From an uncultured Clostridia bacterium (lineage in GTDB: Bacteria; Bacillota; Clostridia; Christensenellales; UBA1242), in NCBI GenBank assembly GCA_947053595.1, contig CAMRSX010000010.1:1-51183 (forward strand): a stretch of DNA of 51,183 nucleotides, written 5' to 3'. Of this stretch, positions 1 to 8,067 are shown piece by piece. How positions within the stretch are numbered: position 1 is the stretch's first letter; the number at the start of each line of letters is the position of its first letter. The position numbers and the translations under genes are program-made. The notes beneath the pieces are model-generated. The model did not search any database and was not told the origin of the DNA. It worked only from the letters and a program-made list of their open reading frames with translations.

Positions 1-9
1 AAAAATTGT

Positions 10-38
10 TTGTAATTTTATTTAAGTTATGCTATAAT
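10..38 (+). promoter_or_regulatory. Sigma-A-type promoter
   Basis: TTGTAA (10-15), a 17-bp spacer and TATAAT (33-38) with an extended -10 TG. It points at the Spo0A-C-like gene starting at 368, giving a leader of about 320 nt that runs through the AT-rich inverted repeat. Confidence 0.6.
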
Positions 39-116
39 GAAAATGTCCAAAAAGTGACAAAAAGCTTCATGTTTCGCGCGTTTTACATGATAAATATGAA
101 ATAAAGTCAGTTTTTT

Positions 117-303
117 GGAAAATTTGGTTTTTAAATTGTTTTTCAAATTTAATGCGGTTTAATTAATTTAATATTTAATTTCAATTAAATTAAAATTTAA
201 TTATTCAAAATTTAAGTTTAATCAGAAATTAATTTAATTTACATTTTAAATTAATTAAAACCAAATTAAAAATCAAATTAAATTGAAAAATAAAAAAATT
301 CCA
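117..303. repeat. AT-rich imperfect inverted repeat
   Basis: Almost pure A/T. Arms include GGTTTAATTAATTTAA (156-171) against TTAAATTAATTAAAACC (246-262), and TTTTTCAAATTTAAT (139-153) against ATTAAATTGAAAAA (277-290), each off by one inserted base. It lies between a promoter and the Spo0A-C-like gene. It could fold in the leader mRNA, or be an easily melted DNA segment. No DnaA boxes are seen, so there is no support for calling it oriC. Confidence 0.5.
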
Positions 304-367
304 AAAGCCGTTGAATAACATATGCATTGCTTTTCAACAGAAAAAACAAAAAAGGAGGAGAAAAATT

Positions 368-754
368 ATGGAACAAAAATCAATTATGGATATGGAAGCT
401 ATGAGAAAAATCATCAAACTTGCTTTCATAAGAATTGGCGTGAGGTGCGACCTCATTGGTTTCAAGTATTTGTGTTATGCAGTGGAACTTGTCATTCAAT
501 ATCCAGAGCTTGTTCACAACCTGTGCAAAGGCTTGTATGTTGAAATTGGACAAAGATTCAATGCCGAAAGTTCTGGCAGTGTTGAAAGAAGCATTCGTCA
601 TGCAATTGACAACACATACATCAACAAAAGCTTTTCAGAACTCAACAAAATGTTCAAGTCGCAACTTTACACCATTGATGACAAGCCAACTGCAGGAGAA
701 CTCATCAGGCTTGTTGCAGAATATTATTTGCTTGAACTTTACAAAGAAGCATAA
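368..754 (+). CDS. Stand-alone Spo0A C-terminal-type DNA-binding protein
   Basis: 128 aa from the ATG preceded by AAAGGAGGAG. The sequence follows the Spo0A effector domain from end to end: an IGV start, the G-F-KYL segment, a PEL helix, the VERSIRHAID recognition-helix region and a C-terminal KPTAGELIRLVAEYYLLE that matches the KPTNSEFIALVADKLRLE pattern of Spo0A. The N-terminal receiver domain of Spo0A is absent and there is no room for it upstream. In Spo0A this domain binds 0A boxes and activates stationary-phase genes once the receiver is phosphorylated. Here the protein would bind DNA without phosphorelay control or depend on dimerisation with a partner; that is inference. Its own promoter (10-38) and terminator (753-787) make it monocistronic. 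Confidence 0.75.
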   Translation: MEQKSIMDMEAMRKIIKLAFIRIGVRCDLIGFKYLCYAVELVIQYPELVHNLCKGLYVEIGQRFNAESSGSVERSIRHAIDNTYINKSFSELNKMFKSQLYTIDDKPTAGELIRLVAEYYLLELYKEA

Positions 755-787
755 AAAAGAACAGATTTGCCGTCTTGTTCTTTTTTT
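753..787 (+). terminator. Rho-independent terminator of the Spo0A-C-like gene
   Basis: AAAAAGAACA pairs with TGTTCTTTTT across a 12-nt loop and runs into a T tract, directly at the stop codon of the 368-754 gene. Confidence 0.75.
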
Positions 788-829
788 CTTTCAATTTGAA
801 AAGCAAAAAAGCTTCCCTCAAAGAAGCTT

Positions 830-925
830 TCAAAAAGTTGTTTCACTTATTGTTAAATTTTTAATACGGTTAGCCTCAACAGTTTTGATGTAAACGGGCT
901 CAACCACTACAATTTTATTAAACAC
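830..925 (-). CDS. Small ORF, 31 aa, unknown
   Basis: A GTG start at 925 is preceded by AAGGTG with a 4-nt gap, and an extended -10 TGATATAAT (-10 at 943-948) lies just upstream. The 31 residues begin MFNKIVVVEPVYIKTVEA and end ISETTF. The stop is followed by a hairpin of AAGCTTC/GAAGCTT plus T run (about 804-831 on this strand), so promoter, ribosome site, ORF and terminator are arranged as a minimal gene. I do not recognise the peptide; chance is possible at this length. Confidence 0.35.
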   Translation of the reverse strand: MFNKIVVVEPVYIKTVEANRIKNLTISETTF

Positions 926-948
926 TTTTCACCTTAATTTAAATTATA

Positions 949-1500
949 TCACAAACAGAGTCGTTGTATTATTTTTAACAAAGTTTTCTTTAATAAGTCC
1001 ACACTTTTCTTTTAGGTGCTGTTGAATAAGGTTAATGCAGTATAATTTTGCAATATCTAGCGTCAGCTTTCAGCTTTCAATATTTTACAAAATAATTCAA
1101 AATTAATTTTATTTAAAAGTTTGCAGCATATGTCCCCTAAAAAGAAAAAGTGCGTCCAAGTTGAAATTTTGTTTTAAAAAATTTTGCTCTTGCAAAATCA
1201 TGTCGGTTGCGTTCAAAAAGTCAATGAAAATGAAATAAATAGCAACTCCATTTAAAAGTCGTCCTCTGTTGCAATATTTTGCAAAACTTTTCAATATTAA
1301 ATTTGCAACAATAAAGAACTCAAAAAGCGACGCGCTGGCTGACATAAAGAAACGCGGCAGCTTTATCTCAAGCGCAAATCACTTCAGCTGCGCCGTCTTT
1401 CAAAGAGAACGTTTGAAGAATTATAAAAAAGACCTGAACGAACATGATGTTCTTATTTCAGGCCTTTTTGGCGGAGAGCAAAATTGTTGAATTGTACCTT
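949..1500. other. Intergenic region with stacked hairpins, no convincing gene
   Basis: No ORF here has a good ribosome binding site. From about 1349 the sequence is richer in GC and folds: CGGCAGCT (1355-1362) with AGCTGCGCCG (1386-1395), TTCAAA with TTTGAA (about 1399-1416), then the hairpin AAAAAGACCTGAA/TTCAGGCCTTTTT (about 1425-1469), which has T runs on both strands and can terminate the 1501-1815 gene. An unannotated small RNA ending at this terminator is possible but I cannot name one. Confidence 0.35.
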
Positions 1501-1815
1501 CTAAATTTCCAAGTAATTCACATTTTTTCCTGTTTTTGTTGCATATTCGATTTCCAATTTTGTGTTTGTTCCAATATATCCATTTTTATTTATAACAAGA
1601 ATTTCATCAGCCAATTTTATTCTTTTAAAGTGTAAATCTTTTAATATCTTAGCCTTAGAAGTATCTATTTCATCGTCGGCAAAATCAAATATAGGCATTA
1701 GTACTATATTTCCTTGCAAAGTAAGTTTTTTCATTTCGTTAATAAAATCTTCTTTAAACTTTGCACTTCCACAAAGCGTGATCACTTTTACTTTTTCCAA
1801 TTTAGATATTGACAT
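1501..1815 (-). CDS. Small nucleoside deoxyribosyltransferase-like protein
   Basis: 104 aa from an ATG with GAGGAG eight bases upstream. The N-terminus VKVITLCGSAKFKEDF and the later HFKRIKLADEILVINKNGYIG followed by T-KLEIEYA-K-GK match the short proteins related to the nucleoside 2-deoxyribosyltransferase/DUF4406 fold, where the glycine-serine loop and the conserved acidic strand line a nucleotide pocket. Enzymes of the family move deoxyribose between bases or cleave nucleotides; the substrate of these short forms is not established. Monocistronic, with an extended -10 (TGATATAAT) upstream at about 1845-1853. Confidence 0.55.
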   Translation of the reverse strand: MSISKLEKVKVITLCGSAKFKEDFINEMKKLTLQGNIVLMPIFDFADDEIDTSKAKILKDLHFKRIKLADEILVINKNGYIGTNTKLEIEYATKTGKNVNYLEI

Positions 1816-1928
1816 AGTTTTTTCTCCTCATCTAACCTTTTTTATTATATCATATTTATTTTATAACAAAATTCAAAATAGTTCAACAAAAAACGCACCA
1901 CCGATATTTGGTACGTTAAAAGAACTTT

Positions 1929-2019
1929 TGGCGGAGAAGGAGGGATTTGAACCCTCGCGCCAGTTGCCCGACCTAACACCTTAGCAGGGTGTCCTCTTCG
2001 ACCTCTTGAGTACTTCTCC
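1929..2019 (-). tRNA. tRNA-Ser(GCU)
   Basis: 91 nt including encoded CCA. Acceptor GGAGAAG pairs with CTTCTCC; anticodon stem ACACC/GGTGT encloses loop CTGCTAA, giving anticodon GCU (1983-1985); long variable arm typical of serine; T-loop TTCAAAT. Reads AGC/AGU codons. Confidence 0.95.
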
Positions 2020-2208
2020 ATTTTGACAAATTGACTATGCTTATCTTAACATATTTCAATTTGTCTTGTCAATATTTTGACCGCGTTTGCTTGAAATTTG
2101 CAAGAAAAAGTTTTTAAAGCTTGTCTTTTGCTTTAAAATTTTTTCTTTTTCTGTTGTGCAGTGCGGCAAGTTGCTTTAAATGAGGAAAGTTTGGTTATAT
2201 TAACATAA

Positions 2209-2751
2209 TTAGAATTCCTCATTGTAGATTTCAAAGTATGCTTCTGGGTGATTGCAAACTGGGCAAACTTTTGGAGCGGATTCGCCAACATGAATGTGTC
2301 CGCAGTTTCTGCAAATCCACATTTTCTTTTCTGACTTTGTGAAAACCTTCTTTTCTTCAACCAGTTTCAAAAGCTGTCTATAACGCTCTTCATGTCTTTT
2401 CTCGATTGCTCCAACTGCTTCAAATTTGTAAGCGATTTCGGTGAAGCCTTCAGCTCTGGCTTCGTCAGCCATTCTTTTATACATGTCTGTCCATTCGCCA
2501 TTTTCACCAGTTGCAGCGGCAAGCAAGTTTTCGGCTGTTGTTGGAACATCGCCGTCGTTTAAATATTTAAACCAAAGCTTTGCATGTTCTTTTTCGTTGT
2601 TTGCGGTTTCGGTGAACACTGCAGAAATTTGCTCATATCCCTCTTTTGCAGCTTTTGAAGCAAAATAGGTGTATTTGTTTCTTGCTTGGCTTTCTCCAGC
2701 AAATGCCTCCATGAGATTTTGTTCCGTTTTTGTACCTTTTACACTTTTCAT
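2209..2751 (-). CDS. rbr: Rubrerythrin
   Basis: 180 aa, normal length. An N-terminal ferritin-like diiron domain (about residues 1-135) contains the repeated Glu and ExxH ligands ([30 protein letters not shown]). It is followed by a C-terminal rubredoxin-like iron domain with two CxxC pairs, ICRNCGH and VCPVCNHP. Rubrerythrin reduces hydrogen peroxide in the cytoplasm of anaerobes with electrons from rubredoxin. The start is set by GGAGG seven bases upstream of ATG. It appears monocistronic. Confidence 0.95.
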   Translation of the reverse strand: MKSVKGTKTEQNLMEAFAGESQARNKYTYFASKAAKEGYEQISAVFTETANNEKEHAKLWFKYLNDGDVPTTAENLLAAATGENGEWTDMYKRMADEARAEGFTEIAYKFEAVGAIEKRHEERYRQLLKLVEEKKVFTKSEKKMWICRNCGHIHVGESAPKVCPVCNHPEAYFEIYNEEF

Positions 2752-2875
2752 ATTTAACCTCCAATAAAAAGTTAATTATATTCTATATAAAATGCATGGG
2801 CTTTGTCAAGTTTATGATATAAATTAAAAACAAATTCTTAGGAAAAGAATTTTTATGAATTGTGTTTGTAAAAAA

Positions 2876-2891
2876 TGTTTCACGTGAAACA
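2876..2891. promoter_or_regulatory. parS site 1
   Basis: Perfect 16-bp palindrome TGTTTCACGTGAAACA, the classical parS sequence bound by the HTH domain of ParB, less than 120 bp from the parB stop codon. Confidence 0.95.
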
Positions 2892-2958
2892 AAATTGCTG
2901 CAAAAAGTGTGGGCGCAACCTAAAATTGGCTAATATTTAAAAAAGTTTAATAAAAAAA

Positions 2959-2974
2959 TGTTTCACGTGAAACA
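2959..2974. promoter_or_regulatory. parS site 2, also terminator-like
   Basis: Second perfect TGTTTCACGTGAAACA. It has seven A on the left and seven T on the right, so as RNA it forms a strong hairpin with a U run on either strand and sits 13 bp past the parB stop. It probably serves both as ParB loading site and as parB terminator. Confidence 0.95.
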
Positions 2975-2987
2975 TTTTTTTGTGTTT

Positions 2988-3926
2988 TTATTTGCCATTT
3001 CTTCTGTTATAGTTCTGCAAATCTTGCAATGTCATTTCTTTTTTATTTAACAGCTCCAAAAGCTCTGCAATTCGGTCTAAATCGTCACGAGAATAATAGT
3101 CGATGTAAATTCTTCCTTTGTTGTCATTTCCAATGGCTGAAACTTTTGTGGCAAATGTCTTTTGCATTTGGCTGATGAGTTCTCTCAGTTCAAGTGATTG
3201 CTCTTCTTTAATTACAACTTTTTTGGTTGGGTTTGTATATTCTCTTACTGCCTTTTCGAGGTCGCGTACACTTAAGTTTTTGCTTGCAGTGAGCTGCGCC
3301 AAGCGAATTTGCTCTTTTGCGTCTTCCACAACAACCAAGCACCTTGCATGGCCAGAGGAAAGTTTGCCAGTTTCCACCATGTTGATTACGTCTGGATATA
3401 ATGTAAGCAATCTCAACGTGTTGGCAACATTTGAACGGCTTTTTCCAATTCGTTCCGAAACAGTTTCTTGGGTTAAGCCATATTCGTCCATAAGTTGCTT
3501 GATTGCTCTTGCGGCTTCAATTGGGTTGAGGTCTTCTCTTTGCAAGTTTTCAATTATGCTGATTTCCTTGATTTGCTTATCGGTGTAATTTTTCACTACA
3601 GCCGGCACAGTTTGAAGCCCACACAAATTTGCCGCTCTCCAACGTCTTTCTCCGGCAATGATGAGATATTCTCCATTTGGCTGCTTGTTGACAACAATCG
3701 GCTGAACGATGCCATGAATTTTGATGGATGATGCCAGCTCGTTTAAGGCATCTTCGTCAAAGTTTTTTCTTGGCTGATTTGGGTTTGGCTTAACCTTTTT
3801 GATATCCAACTCCAAAACTCCATTTGAAGTTTGAGACCTTTGAGAATGTATGTTTTGATAACCTTCTTCCCCATCTAAGCCAAACAAAGCGTTTAATCCT
3901 CTTCCCAATCCTTTATTATTGTTCAT
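2988..3926 (-). CDS. parB: Chromosome-partitioning protein ParB (Spo0J)
   Basis: 312 aa. The N-terminal domain carries the CTP-binding motif GERRWRA (92-98); a central helix-turn-helix follows (about 149-172, LTQETVSERIGKSRSNVANT); the C-terminus is the dimerisation domain. ParB loads at parS, slides as a CTP-dependent clamp and recruits SMC and ParA for origin segregation. Start set by AAAGGAGGAG. It overlaps the 3' end of parA by 11 nt, so the two are translationally coupled, and two parS sites lie immediately downstream. Confidence 0.97.
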   Translation of the reverse strand: MNNNKGLGRGLNALFGLDGEEGYQNIHSQRSQTSNGVLELDIKKVKPNPNQPRKNFDEDALNELASSIKIHGIVQPIVVNKQPNGEYLIIAGERRWRAANLCGLQTVPAVVKNYTDKQIKEISIIENLQREDLNPIEAARAIKQLMDEYGLTQETVSERIGKSRSNVANTLRLLTLYPDVINMVETGKLSSGHARCLVVVEDAKEQIRLAQLTASKNLSVRDLEKAVREYTNPTKKVVIKEEQSLELRELISQMQKTFATKVSAIGNDNKGRIYIDYYSRDDLDRIAELLELLNKKEMTLQDLQNYNRRNGK

Positions 3927-4755
3927 CTTCTCCTCCTTTGTTTTCTGGTTTAAACTTAATTTTTCTCACTTTGGAAATTTTGGAAAACGGCACGCTTGCG
4001 CGCTTTAAAATTTCCTCCGCCAAGCTTAGGTATGCTTCTGCGCCCTTGGAATCGGGGTCATACAACGCCACAGGCAAGCCATGGCTTGGAGCCTCTGCCA
4101 AGCGAATGTTTTGAGGAATGGTTGTGACATACACCTTCTTGTTGAAAAATTTGATAATTTCGTTGCTGACCTGAGTGGTGAGGTTGTATCGTTTGTCTTT
4201 CATTGTCATGACAACGCCTTCGATGTCCAAACTTGGGTTGAGATGATATTTAATCAGTCGAATGGTGTTCATAAGCTGCGTCAAACCTTCCAGTGCAAAA
4301 AACTGACACTGGATTGGCACAATGATGCTGTCCGATGCGGTGAGCGCATTGACGGTTATGAGCCCCAGCGAAGGTGGGCAGTCGATGAGAATGAAGTCAT
4401 AGCTTCCTTTAATCTCGTCCAAGATGCGTTTAATCACCTTCTCGCGCTGTGGAATTTGGATGAGTTCCACTTCGGCGCCAGCCAAATCCACTGTGGAAGG
4501 AATGATGAACAGGTTTTCCACAATTGTTGGCTGAATAACCTCGTCATAAGAGCTTTCTCCGCCAATGAGGTCGTAAATTGTCTTAAGCTCTTTAACCTTG
4601 TTGATTCCCACAGCCGTGGTGGCATTGCCTTGAGGGTCAACATCCAAAATCAACACCTTTTTGCCCATAAGCGCCATGTAAGTTGCCACATTGATGCAAG
4701 TTGTTGTTTTTCCAACACCGCCTTTTTGGTTTGCAAATGCAATAATCTTTCCCAT
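3916..4755 (-). CDS. parA: Chromosome-partitioning ATPase ParA (Soj)
   Basis: 279 aa from the ATG that follows AAAGGA. Deviant Walker A KGGVGKTT at residues 11-18, Walker A' DVDPQGNAT and Walker B LIDCPPSLG identify the ParA/MinD ATPase family. ATP-bound dimers coat the nucleoid non-specifically and ParB-parS complexes move along them. The C-terminus carries a lysine-rich tail longer than usual. It is transcribed with parB in the standard parAB order next to rsmG. An upstream alternative start would add 14 residues but lacks a ribosome site. Confidence 0.97.
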   Translation of the reverse strand: MGKIIAFANQKGGVGKTTTCINVATYMALMGKKVLILDVDPQGNATTAVGINKVKELKTIYDLIGGESSYDEVIQPTIVENLFIIPSTVDLAGAEVELIQIPQREKVIKRILDEIKGSYDFILIDCPPSLGLITVNALTASDSIIVPIQCQFFALEGLTQLMNTIRLIKYHLNPSLDIEGVVMTMKDKRYNLTTQVSNEIIKFFNKKVYVTTIPQNIRLAEAPSHGLPVALYDPDSKGAEAYLSLAEEILKRASVPFSKISKVRKIKFKPENKGGEDEQ

Positions 4756-4924
4756 AGTTTTTCCTTTAAAATTGCTTGATTTTATTAAAGTATACAATAT
4801 ATTTAATAAAAAAGAAAGAAAAATCGCATTTTTGCAACTTATTTTTAAAATTTATGTATTGACTAAAGCCTAAAAAAGATGTAATTGAAACAACTTTATG
4901 GCTGGCTGAAGCTTGAATTAAAAC

Positions 4925-4957
4925 AAAAAACTCAATCACAACTGATTAAGTTTTTGT
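4925..4957 (-). terminator. Terminator after rsmG
   Basis: AAAAACTCAATCA and TGATTAAGTTTTT pair around CAAC with one mismatch, with A/T runs on both sides, directly at the rsmG stop codon. It separates rsmG from parAB. Confidence 0.6.
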
Positions 4958-5664
4958 TATTTGATTGGTGATGTTTTTGGCTTGTTTTGCCCGCGTGGAT
5001 ATTTTGCAGGTGTTGGATTGACCTTTTTTATAATCAAAACATTTCTTTCCATCTCTTCAAAACCCGCCTCAGCAATTTTGAATTTTTCAATTTGTGCAAC
5101 CTTGCCACCAAGTGTTTGAATGGCTTTTTGAGAGGCGACAAGTTCTTCTTCAAGTTTTGCTGATTTGTATATGATTGCCTGTCCGCCAATTTTCACAAGG
5201 GGCAAAAGATATTCCACCAGTGTGCACAGAGGTGCAACAGCACGCGCCACTGCAACATCAAACTTTTCTCTGTTGCCTTTGGCAAAGTCTTCGGCGCGGG
5301 AATGTGTGGCAGTGGCCTTGTCAAGCTGCAAAAGTGAGATTGTTTCATTTAAAAAGTTCACTCTTTTGTTGAGGCTGTCCACCATGCAAACCTCAAGGTT
5401 TGGGCGCACAATCTTAAGCGGCACTGCGGGAAAGCCTGCACCACTTCCAACATCCACCACGCTTGCAAAGTCTGGAAAAAACTTGGCGGGAAGTGCGCTG
5501 TCCAAAAAGTGCTTAATCCAAACTTCTTGCTGATTTGTTATGGCGGTGAGGTTGAACTCTTTGTTTTTTTGAATGAGATATGAAAAATATAAATCAAACT
5601 GCTTTTCTTGATTTTTGCTGATGTTTATGCCATATTTTGAAAAAATTTGAATTAAACTTTCCAT
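4957..5664 (-). CDS. rsmG: 16S rRNA m7G527 methyltransferase RsmG (GidB)
   Basis: 235 aa. The Rossmann-fold SAM motif VVDVGSGAGFPAVPLKIV (about 68-85) and the C-terminal YPRG segment are typical of RsmG, which methylates N7 of G527 in the 530 loop of 16S rRNA; its loss gives low-level streptomycin resistance. The start follows AAAGGA. It sits between mnmG and parA as in many Bacillota. Confidence 0.95.
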   Translation of the reverse strand: MESLIQIFSKYGINISKNQEKQFDLYFSYLIQKNKEFNLTAITNQQEVWIKHFLDSALPAKFFPDFASVVDVGSGAGFPAVPLKIVRPNLEVCMVDSLNKRVNFLNETISLLQLDKATATHSRAEDFAKGNREKFDVAVARAVAPLCTLVEYLLPLVKIGGQAIIYKSAKLEEELVASQKAIQTLGGKVAQIEKFKIAEAGFEEMERNVLIIKKVNPTPAKYPRGQNKPKTSPIK

Positions 5665-5683
5665 TTTTTCCTTTTAATCAAAT

Positions 5684-5756
5684 GAGATTCCTTCACTTCG
5701 CTTTGCTCCGCTTTAGAATAACATAAGCCTCGGCGTCATTCAAATGTTATGCTTCA
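5684..5756. repeat. Degraded copy of an intergenic palindromic element
   Basis: Starts with GAGATTCCTTCACTTCG, a variant of the arm seen in the 7885-8022 element, and contains ATAACAT/ATGTTAT as an inverted repeat. It fills most of the gap between mnmG and rsmG. Confidence 0.4.
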
Positions 5757-5771
5757 ACTGCTTTATTGTTT

Positions 5772-7646
5772 TTACTGAAAAACACATCTCTTTGTTTTTC
5801 TTATTAGGATTGAAAGCACAGAGATGTCGGCAGGGGACACTCCCGAAATTCTGGACGCCTGCCCAAGGTTGAGTGGCTTGATTTGGTTTAACTTTTCTTT
5901 TGCTTCTTCGCGCAGGCCGAGGGCTGTGGAATAGTTGAAGTCTGGTGGAATTTGCACTTGCTCGTTTGCAAGCATGCGCGCCACTTCTTCCTCTTGCTGT
6001 TTTAAATAGCCTTCATATTTGATTTTTATGTTGACAATTTCCAGCATCTTCTTGTCTTCGCCGTCAAACAGATGATATGCCTCATCCAGTTTGAACAGGT
6101 TTATGTTGTTGCGCTTCATGAGGTCGCAAAAGCGCAGGTTTTCTTTTGGAATTGGCTCGTTGTTTGCCTCCAAAAGCGCAGTCAGTTTGGCATCCACCAC
6201 CACTTTGGCTTTCAGCGCCTCTTCAATTTGCGCAAGTTTTGCCTCTTTTGCCTTAAATTTTTGATATCTTTCGTCACTTACAAGCCCAACTTGTCTGCCA
6301 ATTTCTGTCAGACGCATGTCGGCATTGTCTTGCCTTAGCAGCAGACGATATTCTGCGCGGCTGGTCATCATGCGATATGGCTCGTTGGTGCCTTTGGTGA
6401 CAATGTCGTCAATCAGCACTCCGATGTAGGCATCGCTGCGCTTTAGAACAAGCTGCTGTTTTCCTTTGTTATATAAATTGGCGTTGATGCCAGCAACAAT
6501 TCCTTGCGCAGCAGCCTCTTCATATCCACTTGTGCCGTTGATTTGCCCCGCAAAGAAAAGCCCACCTATATTTTTAAGTTCCAGCGTGGCATTAAGCTGC
6601 GTTGGCTCGATGCAGTCATATTCGATGGCATATGCATCTCGCATAATCTCCGCTTTTTCCAGCCCAATCACAGAATGAACCATCTCTTTTTGCAAGTCCG
6701 CAGGCATGGAAGTGGAAAAGCCTTGCAAATACATCTCTTGCGTGTCCAGCGATTCGGGCTCCAAAAAAAGCTGATGACGCTCTTTGTCAGCAAAGCGAAC
6801 AACTTTGGTTTCAATGGAAGGGCAGTATCTTGGCCCAACGCCCACAATCTCACCCGAAATGGCAGGCGCCTTGTCTAAGTTTTGCCTTATGATGTCATGG
6901 GTTTTGGGAGTGGTGTATGTCAAATAGCACACCGCTTTGTTTTCCACCTTGCCTTCAGTCAGCGTGGAAAAAGACATCACATCCTCGTCGCCAAGTTGAA
7001 GCTCCATTTGCGTATAATCCACACTGCGTGCATGCAGCCTGACAGGCGTGCCCGTTTTGAAGCGCAAAAGTTGAATCCCCAGCTTTTGCAAACTTGCCGA
7101 CAAGCCTTGACTGTTTTTGAAGCCGTTTGGCCCAATGTGCTCTCGGCACTGACCAATGATTATGTCGCTTTCAAGGTAAACCCCCGTGGCAAACACCACA
7201 CTTTTGGCTTTGTATTTCATTCCAAGGCGTGTGGTTATGATTTTATAACTTTCATCCAACTGCAAATCAACCACTTCGCCCTGACGCACAAGCAAGTTCT
7301 GCTGATTTTCCAAAGTTTTTTTCATTTGGGTGTGATAAGCATTTTTGTCCGCCTGCGCACGCAAACTTTGCACAGCAGGGCCTTTGCCGCGGTTTAAAAG
7401 TCGAATTTGAATGGCAGTTTTGTCGGCAACAATGCCCATCTCTCCGCCCAGCGCGTCCACCTCTGCCACCAGCTGACCCTTGGCAGTTCCGCCAATGGAA
7501 GGGTTGCACGCCAAAAATGCAATGGCGTCCAAACTTATGGTCAGCAGCAGCGTTTTGTTTCCAGTGCGTGACAAAGCAAGGGCGGCTTCGCACCCCGCGT
7601 GGCCAGCGCCAACAACAATGCTGTCAAATTCTTCAAAATCTTTCAT
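5772..7646 (-). CDS. mnmG: tRNA uridine-5-carboxymethylaminomethyl modification enzyme MnmG (GidA)
   Basis: 624 aa. FAD-binding motif VVGAGHAGCEAA at the N-terminus, the GGTAKGQL segment, and the C-terminal helical MnmE-interacting domain ending near ISGVSPADISVL. With MnmE it installs carboxymethylaminomethyl groups at wobble U34 of tRNAs. The start at 7646 is chosen because the -10 box of its promoter overlaps the next ATG upstream (7658), so transcripts would not include that codon. No Shine-Dalgarno is visible: the mRNA leader would be only 2-4 nt. Confidence 0.95.
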   Translation of the reverse strand: MKDFEEFDSIVVGAGHAGCEAALALSRTGNKTLLLTISLDAIAFLACNPSIGGTAKGQLVAEVDALGGEMGIVADKTAIQIRLLNRGKGPAVQSLRAQADKNAYHTQMKKTLENQQNLLVRQGEVVDLQLDESYKIITTRLGMKYKAKSVVFATGVYLESDIIIGQCREHIGPNGFKNSQGLSASLQKLGIQLLRFKTGTPVRLHARSVDYTQMELQLGDEDVMSFSTLTEGKVENKAVCYLTYTTPKTHDIIRQNLDKAPAISGEIVGVGPRYCPSIETKVVRFADKERHQLFLEPESLDTQEMYLQGFSTSMPADLQKEMVHSVIGLEKAEIMRDAYAIEYDCIEPTQLNATLELKNIGGLFFAGQINGTSGYEEAAAQGIVAGINANLYNKGKQQLVLKRSDAYIGVLIDDIVTKGTNEPYRMMTSRAEYRLLLRQDNADMRLTEIGRQVGLVSDERYQKFKAKEAKLAQIEEALKAKVVVDAKLTALLEANNEPIPKENLRFCDLMKRNNINLFKLDEAYHLFDGEDKKMLEIVNIKIKYEGYLKQQEEEVARMLANEQVQIPPDFNYSTALGLREEAKEKLNQIKPLNLGQASRISGVSPADISVLSILIRKTKRCVFQ

Positions 7647-7656
7647 TTCAAACAAC

Positions 7657-7685
7657 ATTATATAAGATTTGTGTGAATTTTTCAA
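7657..7685 (-). promoter_or_regulatory. mnmG promoter, near-leaderless
   Basis: On the minus strand TTGAAA (7685-7680), a 17-bp spacer and TATAAT (7662-7657). The predicted start of transcription is at about 7649, and the ATG is at 7646. Confidence 0.65.
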
Positions 7686-7884
7686 GCAATTTGGGCGCAC
7701 AAAATGAAAAAAGCCCTCTCGGTTTTTGAAAAAGGCTGTTTTGAATTTGTTAAATTTCAAAGGTTTCCAAAATTTCTGGGATGGTTAAAGGTGGTTGCTT
7801 TGCAGGAGAAGACCAAAAAGGGGTGTAGATGTTTCAACACACTTGCTGGCGGCTCAACATGACAATGAGAATGGTGTGTCAGCG

Positions 7885-8022
7885 TTGTCATTCTGACCGA
7901 AGCGTAAGCGGAGTGGAAGAATCTCGCTGGCGATTGAAAATTTGAAGGCGGTGCGTTGCGGGGAAGAAGTGGACTGAGATTCTTCGACGGCGTGCCTAAA
8001 GGCACTTGCTTGGAATGACAAT
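7885..8022. repeat. Intergenic palindromic repeat element
   Basis: Outer arms TTGTCATTC (7885) and GAATGACAA (ending 8022); inner arms GAAGAATCTC (7916-7925) and GAGATTCTTC (7976-7985). Neither strand has a real ORF. The pattern TCATTCTGA...GAAGAATCTC...GAGATTCTTC...GAATGACA is that of small, non-coding, MITE-like repeats scattered in many bacterial genomes. It occupies the gap between mnmE and mnmG (7647-8067), where nothing else is recognisable beyond a weak mnmE terminator hairpin near 7707-7741. Confidence 0.65.
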
Positions 8023-8067
8023 TGGAAGGTGGAGTGGTTGGCGGGCGCCAACGCCTGAACATACCAA

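Noticed and set aside
117..303. oriC
   Set aside because: AT-rich and near parS, but no DnaA boxes and no dnaA or dnaN gene in the window.
1109..1345. 78-aa leftward reading frame in the 949-1500 gap
   Set aside because: No ribosome site, low-complexity Phe/Ile/Asn composition from AT-rich DNA, and no family resemblance.
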